From: Bacteroidota bacterium
GTDB taxonomy: Bacteria > Bacteroidota > Bacteroidia > Flavobacteriales > Flavobacteriaceae
DNA: 64,000 nucleotides
Direction: 5' to 3'
Assembly: GCA_020161455.1 (NCBI GenBank)
Contig: JAIUNZ010000008.1
Coordinates: 1 to 64,000 of the forward strand
The position numbers were made by a program, and so were the translations under genes. Every line of letters begins with the position of its first letter. Within the stretch, counting starts at the first letter, position 1. The notes beneath the pieces are model-generated. The model saw nothing but the letters and a program-made list of their open reading frames with translations, did no database searches and was not told where the DNA came from. Positions 1-8,249 of this stretch are shown in pieces.

Positions 1-1
1 C

Positions 2-241
2 ACAGCAGTTGCATATCCAAATCCGTTTGCTAATTCATTCTTATTGGATGTTAAAACTTCTAACAATACACCAGTGTCTATCACAGTTTATGATATGCTA
101 GGTAGATTAGTAGAACAACAACAAGCTAATGTAACTGAATTGGAAACTACAACAATAGGTGAACGTTACCCATCGGGTGTTTACAATGTAATTGTAACAC
201 AAGCTGACGAAACACGAACCGTTAGAGTTGTAAAAAGATAA
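2..241 (+). CDS. C-terminal end of a T9SS-secreted protein (type A sorting domain), 5' truncated
   Basis: The frame is open from base 2 and ends at a stop at 239-241, so only about 79 C-terminal residues are visible. The visible part is a type A sorting domain of the type IX secretion system: a YPNPF motif, a hydrophobic beta-rich stretch, the motif YDMLGRLV, a YPSGVYNVIV strand and a basic end in VVKR. This tail is known to direct export through the outer membrane and is then cleaved. The body of the protein and its function lie left of the window. It is followed by its own terminator, so it is a neighbour of the polysaccharide locus and not part of it. Confidence 0.93.
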   Translation, partial: TAVAYPNPFANSFLLDVKTSNNTPVSITVYDMLGRLVEQQQANVTELETTTIGERYPSGVYNVIVTQADETRTVRVVKR

Positions 242-270
242 TTGATTTAAATAAAATTAATCAATAAGAG

Positions 271-298
271 AAACCTCCGAGCAATCGGAGGTTTTTTG
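271..298 (+). terminator. Rho-independent terminator
   Basis: A perfect 10-bp inverted repeat (271-280 with 285-294) closes on a GCAA tetraloop and runs into a T-rich tract. It lies 30 bases after the stop of the T9SS gene and separates that gene from the polysaccharide locus. Confidence 0.93.
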
Positions 299-331
299 TT
301 TTAATAAGCTATTAAATTAATAGTATCTTTG
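296..331 (+). promoter_or_regulatory. Candidate Bacteroidota promoter for the UpxY gene
   Basis: TATCTTTG at 324-331 is an exact match to the TAnnTTTG -7 element. The nearest upstream TTG (296-298) is 25 bases away, slightly more than the usual 17-23, and lies in the T tract of the preceding terminator. The -7 box ends only 17 bases before the ATG, which implies a very short 5' leader. Confidence 0.5.
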
Positions 332-348
332 AAAAAAAAATATAATTT

Positions 349-810
349 ATGCCATGGTTTGCTCTTTATACAGAACCAAGAAACGAAAAAAAAGTCTTTG
401 AAAAATTAAAAAAAATAGGTATTGAAGTATATTGTCCTTTAATCACTCAAGTAAAGCAATGGTCTGATCGGAAAAAGAAAATTGAAGTTCCTTTAATCCC
501 ATCTTATGTTTTTGTGAATTTAGAAGAGTCGGAACGCAATAATGTATTTCAAGTTTCAGGTATTGTTAGGTATTTATATTGGTTAGGAAAGCCTGCCATA
601 GTTCAAGATAAAGAAATTGAGTTATTAAAAAATTGGTTGTTAGAGACCACTGTAACTTCATTTGAAGTGAAGGGAATTGAAGTAGGAAATAATTATAAAA
701 TAATATCTGGACCTTTAAAAGGGAAAGAAGGAATTGTTTCAAAAGTAGATAAGAATTATTTAGAACTGGTTTTAGAAGAATTAGGATTTAAAATAATATT
801 AAACAAATAA
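349..810 (+). CDS. UpxY family transcription antiterminator (NusG-like)
   Basis: A 153-residue NusG paralogue. It has an N-terminal NGN domain (roughly residues 1-95, beginning PWFALYTEPRNEKKV) and a C-terminal KOW-like segment (about 105-150, with SGPLKGKEGIVSKV). The length fits the UpxY/RfaH-type specialised NusG proteins that Bacteroidota place at the head of capsule operons. They bind elongating RNA polymerase and prevent early termination in long polysaccharide operons. Here it is the first gene of the locus and has its own TAnnTTTG promoter. No UpxZ-like partner is visible. The antitermination target sequence cannot be identified, because the leader before this gene would be only about 10 bases. 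Confidence 0.93.
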   Translation: MPWFALYTEPRNEKKVFEKLKKIGIEVYCPLITQVKQWSDRKKKIEVPLIPSYVFVNLEESERNNVFQVSGIVRYLYWLGKPAIVQDKEIELLKNWLLETTVTSFEVKGIEVGNNYKIISGPLKGKEGIVSKVDKNYLELVLEELGFKIILNK

Positions 811-827
811 TATTATTGCTTAAAAAA

Positions 828-857
828 TTGTTAAAATCATATTAAAGAGTACCTTTG
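828..857 (+). promoter_or_regulatory. Bacteroidota-type promoter upstream of the winged-helix regulator
   Basis: TTG at 828-830, a 19-base spacer, and TACCTTTG at 850-857 match the Flavobacterium consensus TTG-N17-23-TAnnTTTG. The start codon at 881 lies 23 bases further on. This is the best promoter match at the left end and may drive the long run of + strand genes downstream. Confidence 0.75.
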
Positions 858-880
858 TTACTCGGTAATAAATCACCAGA

Positions 881-1402
881 ATGCTTCAGAATATCATTAC
901 TTCTAAAACACGTTTGCGACTATTAATAAAATTTTTTATTAATGTTGCTAACGAAGGCTATTTGAGAGGATTAGCATTCGAAATGGGTGAGTCAACCAAC
1001 GCTATTCGAAAAGAATTAAACAATCTCACCGAAGCTGGTTATTTGATTCGCAATGAATCTAATCAAAAAATCACTTACCGAGCCAATCAAAGTAATCCAT
1101 TTTTTAATTTATTGCAAAAAATAGTTCGAAAGTATATCGGATTGGATACTATTGTCGAAATGGTAGTTGATAAAATAGGTAATGTGAATAGAGTTTTTAT
1201 TATTGCAGATTATGCGAAAGGTATTGATAGTGGTAAAATTGAAGTAGTTTTAGAAGGTGATAATTTTGATGAAGATTATATTAAACAATTAGCACTAAAA
1301 ATTGAAAAAGTAATACAAAAAAAAGTATATTTATACACCACGGTACTCCATGATAACAGTGGATTGCTACTTTTTGAGCAAGAAGCACTTATAGCAAATT
1401 AA
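881..1402 (+). CDS. Winged-helix regulator with degenerate nucleotidyltransferase-like domain
   Basis: A 173-residue protein. Residues about 1-75 look like an ArsR/MarR-type winged helix (recognition region around STNAIRKELNNLTEAGYLIRN). The remainder resembles a minimal nucleotidyltransferase fold (VFIIADYAKGIDSGKIEVVLEG). The catalytic GS...D motif of active nucleotidyltransferases is not intact, so I infer a regulatory rather than enzymatic domain. Regulators of this shape often sit next to UpxY genes in Flavobacteriaceae polysaccharide loci (recalled, not searched). It has its own strong promoter and an 80-base gap before the first biosynthetic gene. DNA target and ligand are unknown. Confidence 0.8.
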   Translation: MLQNIITSKTRLRLLIKFFINVANEGYLRGLAFEMGESTNAIRKELNNLTEAGYLIRNESNQKITYRANQSNPFFNLLQKIVRKYIGLDTIVEMVVDKIGNVNRVFIIADYAKGIDSGKIEVVLEGDNFDEDYIKQLALKIEKVIQKKVYLYTTVLHDNSGLLLFEQEALIAN

Positions 1403-1485
1403 GAGTTTTTTGTTCTACCGTTTTTAAAGTTGTTGGCACTAGAATATGTGACTGACCAAGCGAAGCCGTGAGAAAAAACGAAGAA

Positions 1486-1884
1486 ATGAATTATACCGTA
1501 CCTAAAATTATTGAATTACCAAAAATTCAAGATCCAAGAGGAAACCTAACGTTTTTGCAACATCCAGATCATTTGCCTTTTGATATAAAAAGAGTTTTTT
1601 GGATTTATGATGTTCCAGGTGGGGAAAAACGTGGCGGGCATGCTTATAAAACACAACATGAAGTAATCATATCTTTGAGTGGAAGTTTTGATGTGGTGGT
1701 TACTTTACCTGATGCTACCACACAACGTTTTACATTAAACAGAAGCTATTTCGCTTTATATATTCCGCCGATGCATTGGCGACATATTGAAAATTTTTCT
1801 ACCAATTCTGTCTCTTTGCATTTATGTACTGGAGCTTTTGATGAAAATGACTATATGAGAATTTTAACCGATTATTTAAAATAG
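1486..1884 (+). CDS. fdtA: FdtA/QdtA-family sugar 3,4-ketoisomerase (cupin), copy 1
   Basis: A 132-residue cupin of the FdtA/QdtA (WxcM-like) family, which isomerises dTDP-4-keto-6-deoxyglucose to the 3-keto sugar used for 3-amino-3,6-dideoxyhexoses. Visible family marks are DPRGNL, FDIKRVFWIYDVPGG, RGGHA and the C-terminal FDENDYMR. In the active-site strand it has H52-A-Y54 followed by H58, so the usual second histidine of the HxH pair is tyrosine (compare the next gene). I chose ATG 1486 over GTG 1468 because family members begin near MNYTVPKI; the longer start would add six residues. It is the first enzyme gene of the locus. Confidence 0.88.
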   Translation: MNYTVPKIIELPKIQDPRGNLTFLQHPDHLPFDIKRVFWIYDVPGGEKRGGHAYKTQHEVIISLSGSFDVVVTLPDATTQRFTLNRSYFALYIPPMHWRHIENFSTNSVSLHLCTGAFDENDYMRILTDYLK

Positions 1885-1889
1885 AAAGT

Positions 1890-2309
1890 ATGCAAACCAG
1901 TACCATATATGATTGCATGTTGCTAACCTTACCCAAAAATCATCAGTTGAATGGAAATTTAACGTCTATAACCAATAGTCAAGAGGTGCCTTTTGATATC
2001 AAGCGAATATATTATTTATATGATGTTCCTGGTGGAAATAGTCGGGGTGGTCATGCTCATAAAGATTTATATCAAATTATGATTGCTTTAAGTGGAAGCT
2101 TTTCAGTTACACTAGATGATGGAAAATTAAAACGAAACTTCTTGCTAAACCAGCCTTATCAAGGGTTGTTAATTCCACCTGGATTGTGGCGTGATTTGGA
2201 TAACTTTTCAAGTGGTTCCATTTGTATGGTATTGGCTTCCGATGTATATGATGAAAATGATTATTTTAGAGATTACGAAAAATTTATAGATTGGAAATCC
2301 AAGAAGTAA
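1890..2309 (+). CDS. fdtA: FdtA/QdtA-family sugar 3,4-ketoisomerase (cupin), copy 2
   Basis: A 139-residue tandem paralogue of the preceding gene, five bases downstream. It shares PFDIKRIYYLYDVPGG, RGGHAH, LIPPGLWRDLDNFSSGS and YDENDYFRDY with the FdtA/QdtA family. Its active-site strand reads H55-A-H57 followed by Y61, the reverse of copy 1. Either this copy is the active ketoisomerase, or the two subunits combine in a mixed dimer; FdtA proteins are known to dimerise. The substrate would be a dTDP-4-keto-6-deoxyhexose supplied by RmlA/RmlB, which are not in the window. The next gene starts inside its 3' end. Confidence 0.88.
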   Translation: MQTSTIYDCMLLTLPKNHQLNGNLTSITNSQEVPFDIKRIYYLYDVPGGNSRGGHAHKDLYQIMIALSGSFSVTLDDGKLKRNFLLNQPYQGLLIPPGLWRDLDNFSSGSICMVLASDVYDENDYFRDYEKFIDWKSKK

Positions 2310-3226
2310 CAGCTACTGTTTATCAATCGATCGTTAAATTGCCTTCGCAATTGTTTAACAGTGCTGCATTTAATGAATTAAACAAAGAAAAATGCGAAGA
2401 AGTATTTTACCTATTGTTTAAAGATTCTAAAATTCGTTTTGGAATTATTGTCGGACTTAGAGAAAATAAAATAGTTTCCCCATTTTCGGCTTCTTATGGT
2501 GGATTTGAATCGTTGTATTCGGATTGTAAGTTGTATCAAATAGATGCTGCTTTACACTCTTTTACCGAATGGGCTAAAGAAAAAAAATTCTCTGAATTTA
2601 AAATGATCCTGCCGCCATTTTTCTTCAATCAAGATTTCTCTGCTAAGATGCTGAATTGTCTTTTTAGAGCTGGTTTTGAAACTAAAAACAAAGAGTTGAA
2701 TTACCATTTTGAAACCAAAAATTGCAATGATGACTATCAACAATTAATTTGGTACAATGCCAAAAAAAATTTAAAGAAGTCATTAAGTAAAAATTTAACT
2801 TTTACAAAATTACCTTCAACTGACGAAAAGATTGCTTATGATATTATTGCTCAAAATAGAAATGAACGTGGTTTTCCACTGCGACTTACTTTTGAACAAT
2901 TAAAAGAAACAGGTTCAATAATACCCATAGATTATTTTATAGTTAATGATACTGACAATTCAATCGGTGCAGCTATTGTTTTTCATCTTTCTAAAAATGT
3001 AGTTCGAGTAGTTTATTGGGGTGACTTACCAGAATATTCAGAGTTAAAAACCATGAATTTTCTATCCTTTAATGTTTTCAACTATTACAAAGATTTAGGT
3101 ATTGAAATTATTGATATTGGACACTCTACCGAAGATTCAATTCCAAATAATGGTTTGTGCGAATTTAAAGAAAGTATCGGCTGTTCTATTGGAATATTGT
3201 ACGAATTTTATAAAAAATTTGACTGA
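2291..3226 (+). CDS. GNAT/FemAB-like acyltransferase, putative
   Basis: A 311-residue protein that resembles GNAT-fold (FemAB or peptidoglycan-bridge type) acyltransferases used in polysaccharide clusters. The C-terminal half has NSIGAAIVFHLSKNVVRVVYWGD and a following IIDIGHSTEDS segment, which fit the second GNAT lobe. No substrate can be read from the sequence. The start is TTG, overlapping copy 2 of FdtA by 19 bases; the next in-frame ATG is over 100 residues downstream, so TTG is preferred and implies translational coupling. Its place between FdtA and FdtB suggests that it N-acylates or otherwise modifies the 3-amino sugar. This is inference. Confidence 0.7.
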   Translation: MEIQEVTATVYQSIVKLPSQLFNSAAFNELNKEKCEEVFYLLFKDSKIRFGIIVGLRENKIVSPFSASYGGFESLYSDCKLYQIDAALHSFTEWAKEKKFSEFKMILPPFFFNQDFSAKMLNCLFRAGFETKNKELNYHFETKNCNDDYQQLIWYNAKKNLKKSLSKNLTFTKLPSTDEKIAYDIIAQNRNERGFPLRLTFEQLKETGSIIPIDYFIVNDTDNSIGAAIVFHLSKNVVRVVYWGDLPEYSELKTMNFLSFNVFNYYKDLGIEIIDIGHSTEDSIPNNGLCEFKESIGCSIGILYEFYKKFD

Positions 3227-4140
3227 TGTTTTTTGTAAATCCTGATCCATTTTTAGTACCAAGCTATAGAATGAGTCCTTTTATGACAACTTCTATTGCT
3301 GCTAATAATCAATTGCCTGAAAACGATTTTGCAATTCATTATTTGAATACTAAATTTGGAAAAGAAAATTGGAAGTTCACTCAAAATGGACGTCACGCCA
3401 TTGCTGAGGCATTAAATAATTATTCTTTATCAAAAACAGACATTATTACAGTTCTTACAACTTCACAAAATTTATATATTAGTTCGTGTGTTACCAAAAC
3501 TATTGAAGAATTTTGCCAATGGAATAGAGAGATTATTCCTGAAACCAAAGTAATTTTGGTCAATCACGAATTTGGTTTTCCTTATCAAAATATGGAAGCT
3601 TTAGTTTCATTAGGAATTCCTATAATTGAAGACTGTTGTACTACTTTTTTTAGTCAAGATGAAAATCAGAAAATTGGTAAGTATGGTGATTTTTCCGTTT
3701 TTAGTTTACCTAAATTCTTTCCAATTCAAATAGGTGGAATTTTAGTTTCCAAAAAAAATATCCTAGATGAGAATCAATTGGTAACACCTGCTATTTATAA
3801 TTACATGCTAAAAGTACTTTCAAATCAGTTAGAAAAAGATAAACACCTTTTAGAAAAAAGAGCTGAAAACTATCATTATGCACTTTCAAAATTTGAATCG
3901 TTAGGTTTTGAAGCTCGTTTTCATAACAATCATTTGATTGTTCCTTATGCTTTACTTTTAAAAAATAACGGCATTTTAAAAAATTTGAATCAATGGAAAG
4001 ATTTTTTAAATAAAAACGGAATTCATAATAGTGTTTTCTATGGTGAAGATGCCTTTTTTATTGCCAATCATCAAAGTTTGTCTTTAACTGATATTGATTT
4101 TATGTATGAATGTATGGTTCAATTTATTGCTAATAATTAA
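3226..4140 (+). CDS. Short DegT/DnrJ/EryC1-like aminotransferase homologue
   Basis: A 304-residue PLP fold type I protein, about 70 residues shorter than typical sugar aminotransferases such as FdtB downstream. It keeps a candidate Schiff-base lysine (K163 in SLPKFFPIQIGG) and an aspartate in IIEDCC that would contact the PLP nitrogen. The substrate-binding C-terminal part is reduced. It may be a low-activity or non-sugar aminotransferase, or a partner subunit. Its ATG overlaps the preceding stop in a TGATG junction. With FdtB in the same module, the locus has two aminotransferase-like proteins for apparently one amino sugar. Confidence 0.75.
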   Translation: MFFVNPDPFLVPSYRMSPFMTTSIAANNQLPENDFAIHYLNTKFGKENWKFTQNGRHAIAEALNNYSLSKTDIITVLTTSQNLYISSCVTKTIEEFCQWNREIIPETKVILVNHEFGFPYQNMEALVSLGIPIIEDCCTTFFSQDENQKIGKYGDFSVFSLPKFFPIQIGGILVSKKNILDENQLVTPAIYNYMLKVLSNQLEKDKHLLEKRAENYHYALSKFESLGFEARFHNNHLIVPYALLLKNNGILKNLNQWKDFLNKNGIHNSVFYGEDAFFIANHQSLSLTDIDFMYECMVQFIANN

Positions 4141-4143
4141 CAG

Positions 4144-4644
4144 ATGATTACATCAAATATAGATTTAGGAACAAATGTAAGTATTGATAATGATGCTAGT
4201 ATCAATAATGTTAAAATAGGAGATAATACAAAAATTGCCGCTGGTGTTCGTGTATTTGGATCACCAAAACATCAATTGGTGGTAGGTAAAAATTGTTATT
4301 TTGGACCCAACACTATAGTCGAAGGCTATAATGCACAAGTTACTATTGGAAATTTTGTGAGTTTTGCTCAGAATATCAATTTGATGTCGGGTTCAGGACC
4401 AAATGCATCGGAAACACTGCAACGCATTTTTCCAATTATAAAAGGCGAAGTGCATCTTGGAGATCATACCTGGATAGGCGCAAGTGTTGTAATTATGCCA
4501 AACGTAACTTTGGGTAAATTTTGTATCGTTGCAGCCAATAGTTTTGTAAACAAATCTTTTCCTGATTATTCGATTATTGGCGGTTCGCCAGCAAAATTGA
4601 TTAGAATATTAACAAAAGAAGAAATAGAAAAGTTACATGAATAG
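4144..4644 (+). CDS. Hexapeptide-repeat (LbH) acyltransferase, FdtC-like
   Basis: A 166-residue left-handed beta-helix transferase with repeated hexapeptides (for example [30 protein letters not shown]) and the family ending [12 protein letters not shown]. Such enzymes use acetyl-CoA and act as trimers in the cytoplasm. Between FdtA and FdtB homologues it most plausibly N-acetylates the dTDP-3-amino-3,6-dideoxyhexose, the FdtC/QdtC role, but a sugar O-acetyltransferase cannot be excluded. It overlaps the fdtB start by 8 bases. Confidence 0.85.
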   Translation: MITSNIDLGTNVSIDNDASINNVKIGDNTKIAAGVRVFGSPKHQLVVGKNCYFGPNTIVEGYNAQVTIGNFVSFAQNINLMSGSGPNASETLQRIFPIIKGEVHLGDHTWIGASVVIMPNVTLGKFCIVAANSFVNKSFPDYSIIGGSPAKLIRILTKEEIEKLHE

Positions 4645-5767
4645 TATTAAATTCTTAGACTTACAAAAAATAAATGCACAGTATGCTGCCCAATTAAAGC
4701 AAGTAGCTGCTGATGTGATTGATTCAGGATGGTTTTTAATGGGAAAACAACTGGATAATTTTGAAACTAATTTAGCCGAATTCAATGGTGTTAAGCATGC
4801 AATTGGTGTTGCCAACGGATTGGATGCTTTGCGATTAATATTGAAAGCATATATCGATTTAGGCGTAATGAAAGAAGGCGACGAAGTTATCGTTCCTGCA
4901 AATACCTATATTGCGTCACTGTTGGCAATTTCAGATAATAAGTTAGTACCTGTATTAGTTGAACCAAACCAAAAAACGTTCAATATTGATTTTGATTTAA
5001 TCGAACGAAGCATTACTTCAAAAACAAAGGCTATTATGGTAGTGCATCTTTATGGCCAAGTTTGTTGGGACGAAAAGTTAGAAATACTTGCAAAAAAACA
5101 CAATCTAAAAATTATCGAAGACAACGCTCAAGCTATAGGAGCCGAGTATAAAGGAACAAAAACTGGAAATCTTGGTGATGCTGCGGGATTTAGTTTCTAT
5201 CCAGGAAAAAATCTTGGTGCTTTAGGCGATGCAGGTGCTGTTACTACAAATGATGATGCGTTGGCTGAACAAGTGCGCGCTTTGGGAAACTATGGTAGTA
5301 AACAAAAATATGTCAACGAATTTCAAGGACTGAACAGTCGTTTGGATGAAATTCAAGCTGGTTTTTTAGACGTAAAACTAAAATATATTGATACAGAAAA
5401 TCAATATAGAAGACAAATTGCAGAACGGTATTTAACGGAGATAACAAATCCATTAATTCAGTTGCCTTTTCCAATAAATTCAAATGTTAAAGTAGGTGAA
5501 AATAAAGAACATTCTTGGCATTTGTTTGTCGTTAGAACACAAGATCGCAATCGTTTGCAAAAATATTTGGCCGAAAACGATATTCAAACATTAATTCATT
5601 ATCCAATTCCGCCTAATAAACAATTGGCGTATGTAGCTATGAATCATTTAGATTTTCCAGTTACTAATGATATTCATAATGAAGTATTGAGTTTGCCAAT
5701 CAGTCCTGTTTTAACTAATGAGGAAGTTTCCAAAGTAATTGAAGCTATAAATTTATTTTCAATTTAG
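4637..5767 (+). CDS. fdtB: FdtB-type dTDP-3-keto-6-deoxyhexose aminotransferase
   Basis: A 376-residue DegT/DnrJ/EryC1 family PLP enzyme of full length. It has the start [13 protein letters not shown], the PLP-nitrogen aspartate in [11 protein letters not shown], and the Schiff-base lysine K191 in [16 protein letters not shown]. It is followed by the family signature [13 protein letters not shown]. FdtB/QdtB enzymes transfer an amino group from glutamate to the 3-keto sugar made by FdtA/QdtA. Together with the neighbouring FdtA and hexapeptide transferase genes this gives a Fuc3NAc- or Qui3NAc-type route. The epimer cannot be decided from the sequence. Its stop overlaps the wzx start by one base. 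Confidence 0.93.
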   Translation: MNSIKFLDLQKINAQYAAQLKQVAADVIDSGWFLMGKQLDNFETNLAEFNGVKHAIGVANGLDALRLILKAYIDLGVMKEGDEVIVPANTYIASLLAISDNKLVPVLVEPNQKTFNIDFDLIERSITSKTKAIMVVHLYGQVCWDEKLEILAKKHNLKIIEDNAQAIGAEYKGTKTGNLGDAAGFSFYPGKNLGALGDAGAVTTNDDALAEQVRALGNYGSKQKYVNEFQGLNSRLDEIQAGFLDVKLKYIDTENQYRRQIAERYLTEITNPLIQLPFPINSNVKVGENKEHSWHLFVVRTQDRNRLQKYLAENDIQTLIHYPIPPNKQLAYVAMNHLDFPVTNDIHNEVLSLPISPVLTNEEVSKVIEAINLFSI

Positions 5768-7245
5768 TGTCAGAAACTAAATCTTCTTACGGTTCAATCA
5801 TGAAAGCCACTTCCATTTTTGGAGGTGTGCAGGTTTTTAATATATTTATTACACTCATTCGAGGCAAATTTGTTGCCATTCTAATTGGCACAGCCGGAAT
5901 GGGTTTGAATGGGTTGTTGCTTTCTGGATTAAACTTAATCAAAACGTTCACATCACTTGGAGTAGCTGAAAGTGCTGTAAAAGATATTGCCAAAGCACAC
6001 AATTCAAACGACAAAGTTCATATTCGAACTACGTTTCAAGTTTTTAAACGATTAATTTGGTTTACTGCTATTTTTGGTATTATAGCCACAATCGTTTTTT
6101 CTCCTTTGTTGAGCAAATTTGCCTTTGGTGATACTTCAAAAACAATCTCTTTTATGTGGTTATCCATAACTTTTGTTTTCGGAGCATTGTCAGGTGGTAT
6201 TTATACTTTACTTCGAGGAACACGACAATTAAAATACTTAGCGCAAGCTAATATTTTTGGAGGTATTGTTGGATTAATTGTGGCATTGCCATTATTTTAT
6301 TTTTATGGCATTGATGGTGTTGTTCCAGCTATAATCTTAACGGCTTTTGCCAATTATTTGGTATCTCTTTATTTTAAAAGTAAAATTAAATTTGAACCAA
6401 TAGCCGTTTCATGGCAAGACACGTTTCAATTGGGAAAACCCATAGTCCAACTTGGTTTAAGCTTAACTTTAATCAATATATTGGCAGCTGGTGTAGCCTT
6501 TACTTTAAATGCTTTTATCTCAAAAACGGGAACATTATCAGATGTTGGATTGTATAGTGCTGGAAATGCAATAGTTGAAGGCTATGTAGGTATGGTATTT
6601 ACGGCTATGGCTACCGATTATTTTCCAAGATTGGCGGGTGTAATAAGCGACGAATTGAAATGGAAAAAATTAGTAAACGAACAAGCAGAATTGGTTTTAA
6701 TCATTTTAGGAATTGTACTGGTTTTACTGATAACTACTACACCACTTTTAATTAGAATTTTATTAAGCAAAGAATTTTTAGCATCACAAAACTTCATTCA
6801 ATTCGCCGTTTTAGCGATTCCTTTAAAAGGATTAGTATGGGTTGTAGGTTATATTATTCTTGCCAAAGGAAATAACAAATTGTTTTTGACCGTAGAAATT
6901 ATTGCTAATTTAATTGTGCTAGGTTTTAACCTGTTGTTTTATCATTTTTTTGGATTGACTGGATTGGGTATTTCATTGATTTTAAGTTATCTTATTTCTT
7001 CTTTTTTTATGTTATTCATATTAAAAAATAAATATGGTTTTCAATTTAACTTTGGAGTATATAAATTGTTATCACTATCCTTAGTTACTTTATCTTTATG
7101 TTTATTGTCAGTTCACTTGCTTGAAAATCCATATATGTATATTGCTGAAATTCTTATTGTTTTATTTGTGATTTCTTATTTTACGTATGAGTTTAATCAA
7201 CGAATTTCGATAAAATCTATTCTTGAAAAATTTAAAAACCGTTAA
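5767..7245 (+). CDS. wzx: O-antigen/polysaccharide flippase Wzx
   Basis: A 492-residue, strongly hydrophobic protein of the MOP/PST superfamily with about 12-14 predicted membrane segments by eye and the family-like start KATSIFGGVQVFNIFITLIRGK. Wzx proteins flip undecaprenyl-diphosphate-linked repeat units across the inner membrane. I keep the GTG start (5767), which shares a base with the fdtB stop; ATG 5800 would drop eleven residues. It follows the 3-amino-sugar genes directly, so the 3-acetamido sugar is probably part of the flipped repeat unit. A polymerase candidate follows at 14157. Confidence 0.93.
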   Translation: MSETKSSYGSIMKATSIFGGVQVFNIFITLIRGKFVAILIGTAGMGLNGLLLSGLNLIKTFTSLGVAESAVKDIAKAHNSNDKVHIRTTFQVFKRLIWFTAIFGIIATIVFSPLLSKFAFGDTSKTISFMWLSITFVFGALSGGIYTLLRGTRQLKYLAQANIFGGIVGLIVALPLFYFYGIDGVVPAIILTAFANYLVSLYFKSKIKFEPIAVSWQDTFQLGKPIVQLGLSLTLINILAAGVAFTLNAFISKTGTLSDVGLYSAGNAIVEGYVGMVFTAMATDYFPRLAGVISDELKWKKLVNEQAELVLIILGIVLVLLITTTPLLIRILLSKEFLASQNFIQFAVLAIPLKGLVWVVGYIILAKGNNKLFLTVEIIANLIVLGFNLLFYHFFGLTGLGISLILSYLISSFFMLFILKNKYGFQFNFGVYKLLSLSLVTLSLCLLSVHLLENPYMYIAEILIVLFVISYFTYEFNQRISIKSILEKFKNR

Positions 7246-7260
7246 AGAGATAATTATTTA

Positions 7261-8232
7261 ATGTCAATTTTAGTTTCCGTACCAGTTCTTACTTATAATG
7301 CTGCAGAGTTTGTTGAAGAAACGTTAGAAAGTATTTATAATCAAACCTATCAAAACATTCAACTCATTATTTCTGATGATTGTTCAAAAGACAATACTGT
7401 TGAAATTATAGAGAAATGGTGTGTACAAGAACGAGTTAAAGACAGATTTGGAGCAATAAAAATAGTTACAGTTCCGAAAAACACAGGAATTCCTGCTAAT
7501 TATAATCGATGTGTAAATGCATCCGATGGAGAATGGATTAAAATGATTTCGGGTGATGATGCTTTGTTGCCCAATTGTATTCTGGATAACGTTAAACATG
7601 TTTTAGAAAATCCATCTATAAAGGTTTTGTATTCCTATTTGAAAATATACAGAAATACTTTTGAAGAGAGTAACTTCATTCGTTTAAGTCCAGCAAGTTT
7701 TCCAAGTCACATTATTACACCGCAAATAACTGCTTTAGAGCAATACCAACTTTTATTAGTTTCCGATAGAATTCAATTTACACCTTCTATGTTTTTAAAC
7801 AAAGAAGCCATCTTAAATGCGGGATTACCAAAAGAGTCTTTGTTTTCAGAAGATTTTCAAACTAAATTAAATTTGACCAAAGCTGGTTTTAAACTTCATT
7901 TTTTTGAAAAAGAAACAGTATTGTATCGTCAACATGAGATGGCTACGAATAATATGATTCAGGATTATGTTCTAAAGCCACATTATTTTAAAACCGAAGA
8001 TTTCAGAAAAGAATATATTTATCCTAATGTTCCTAGAGATGTAAAACGTTGGCATCAGTTCAACTGGATAGCCAATCAAATTTTTAGAGTTGAACGATTA
8101 AACAGAAAAACTAAATTTAGTAGTTTTCTTCATTATTTGTTGACTTCTGTTTTAAATCCTTTTAAATATATTATTTACTTTAAAGCTACTTTTTTATCAA
8201 AGTATAAAGAGAATATCTTTTATAAAAAGTAA
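7261..8232 (+). CDS. Family 2 glycosyltransferase
   Basis: A 323-residue GT-A enzyme. The N-terminus shows the usual VPVLTYNAAEFVEETLESIYNQ strand-helix, then ISDDCSKDNT, and a metal-binding GDD triplet at residues 98-100 (SGDDALLP). It should transfer one sugar from an NDP donor during repeat-unit assembly at the inner membrane. The C-terminal 60 residues are basic and may be membrane-associated. Donor and acceptor cannot be predicted. It follows wzx by 15 bases. Confidence 0.93.
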   Translation: MSILVSVPVLTYNAAEFVEETLESIYNQTYQNIQLIISDDCSKDNTVEIIEKWCVQERVKDRFGAIKIVTVPKNTGIPANYNRCVNASDGEWIKMISGDDALLPNCILDNVKHVLENPSIKVLYSYLKIYRNTFEESNFIRLSPASFPSHIITPQITALEQYQLLLVSDRIQFTPSMFLNKEAILNAGLPKESLFSEDFQTKLNLTKAGFKLHFFEKETVLYRQHEMATNNMIQDYVLKPHYFKTEDFRKEYIYPNVPRDVKRWHQFNWIANQIFRVERLNRKTKFSSFLHYLLTSVLNPFKYIIYFKATFLSKYKENIFYKK

Positions 8233-8249
8233 TTAACTAATAATAACTT

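Noticed and set aside
1468-1485. GTG start six codons upstream of the first FdtA-like gene
   Set aside because: Family members begin near the ATG at 1486 and the extra residues (MRKNEE) add no conserved feature.
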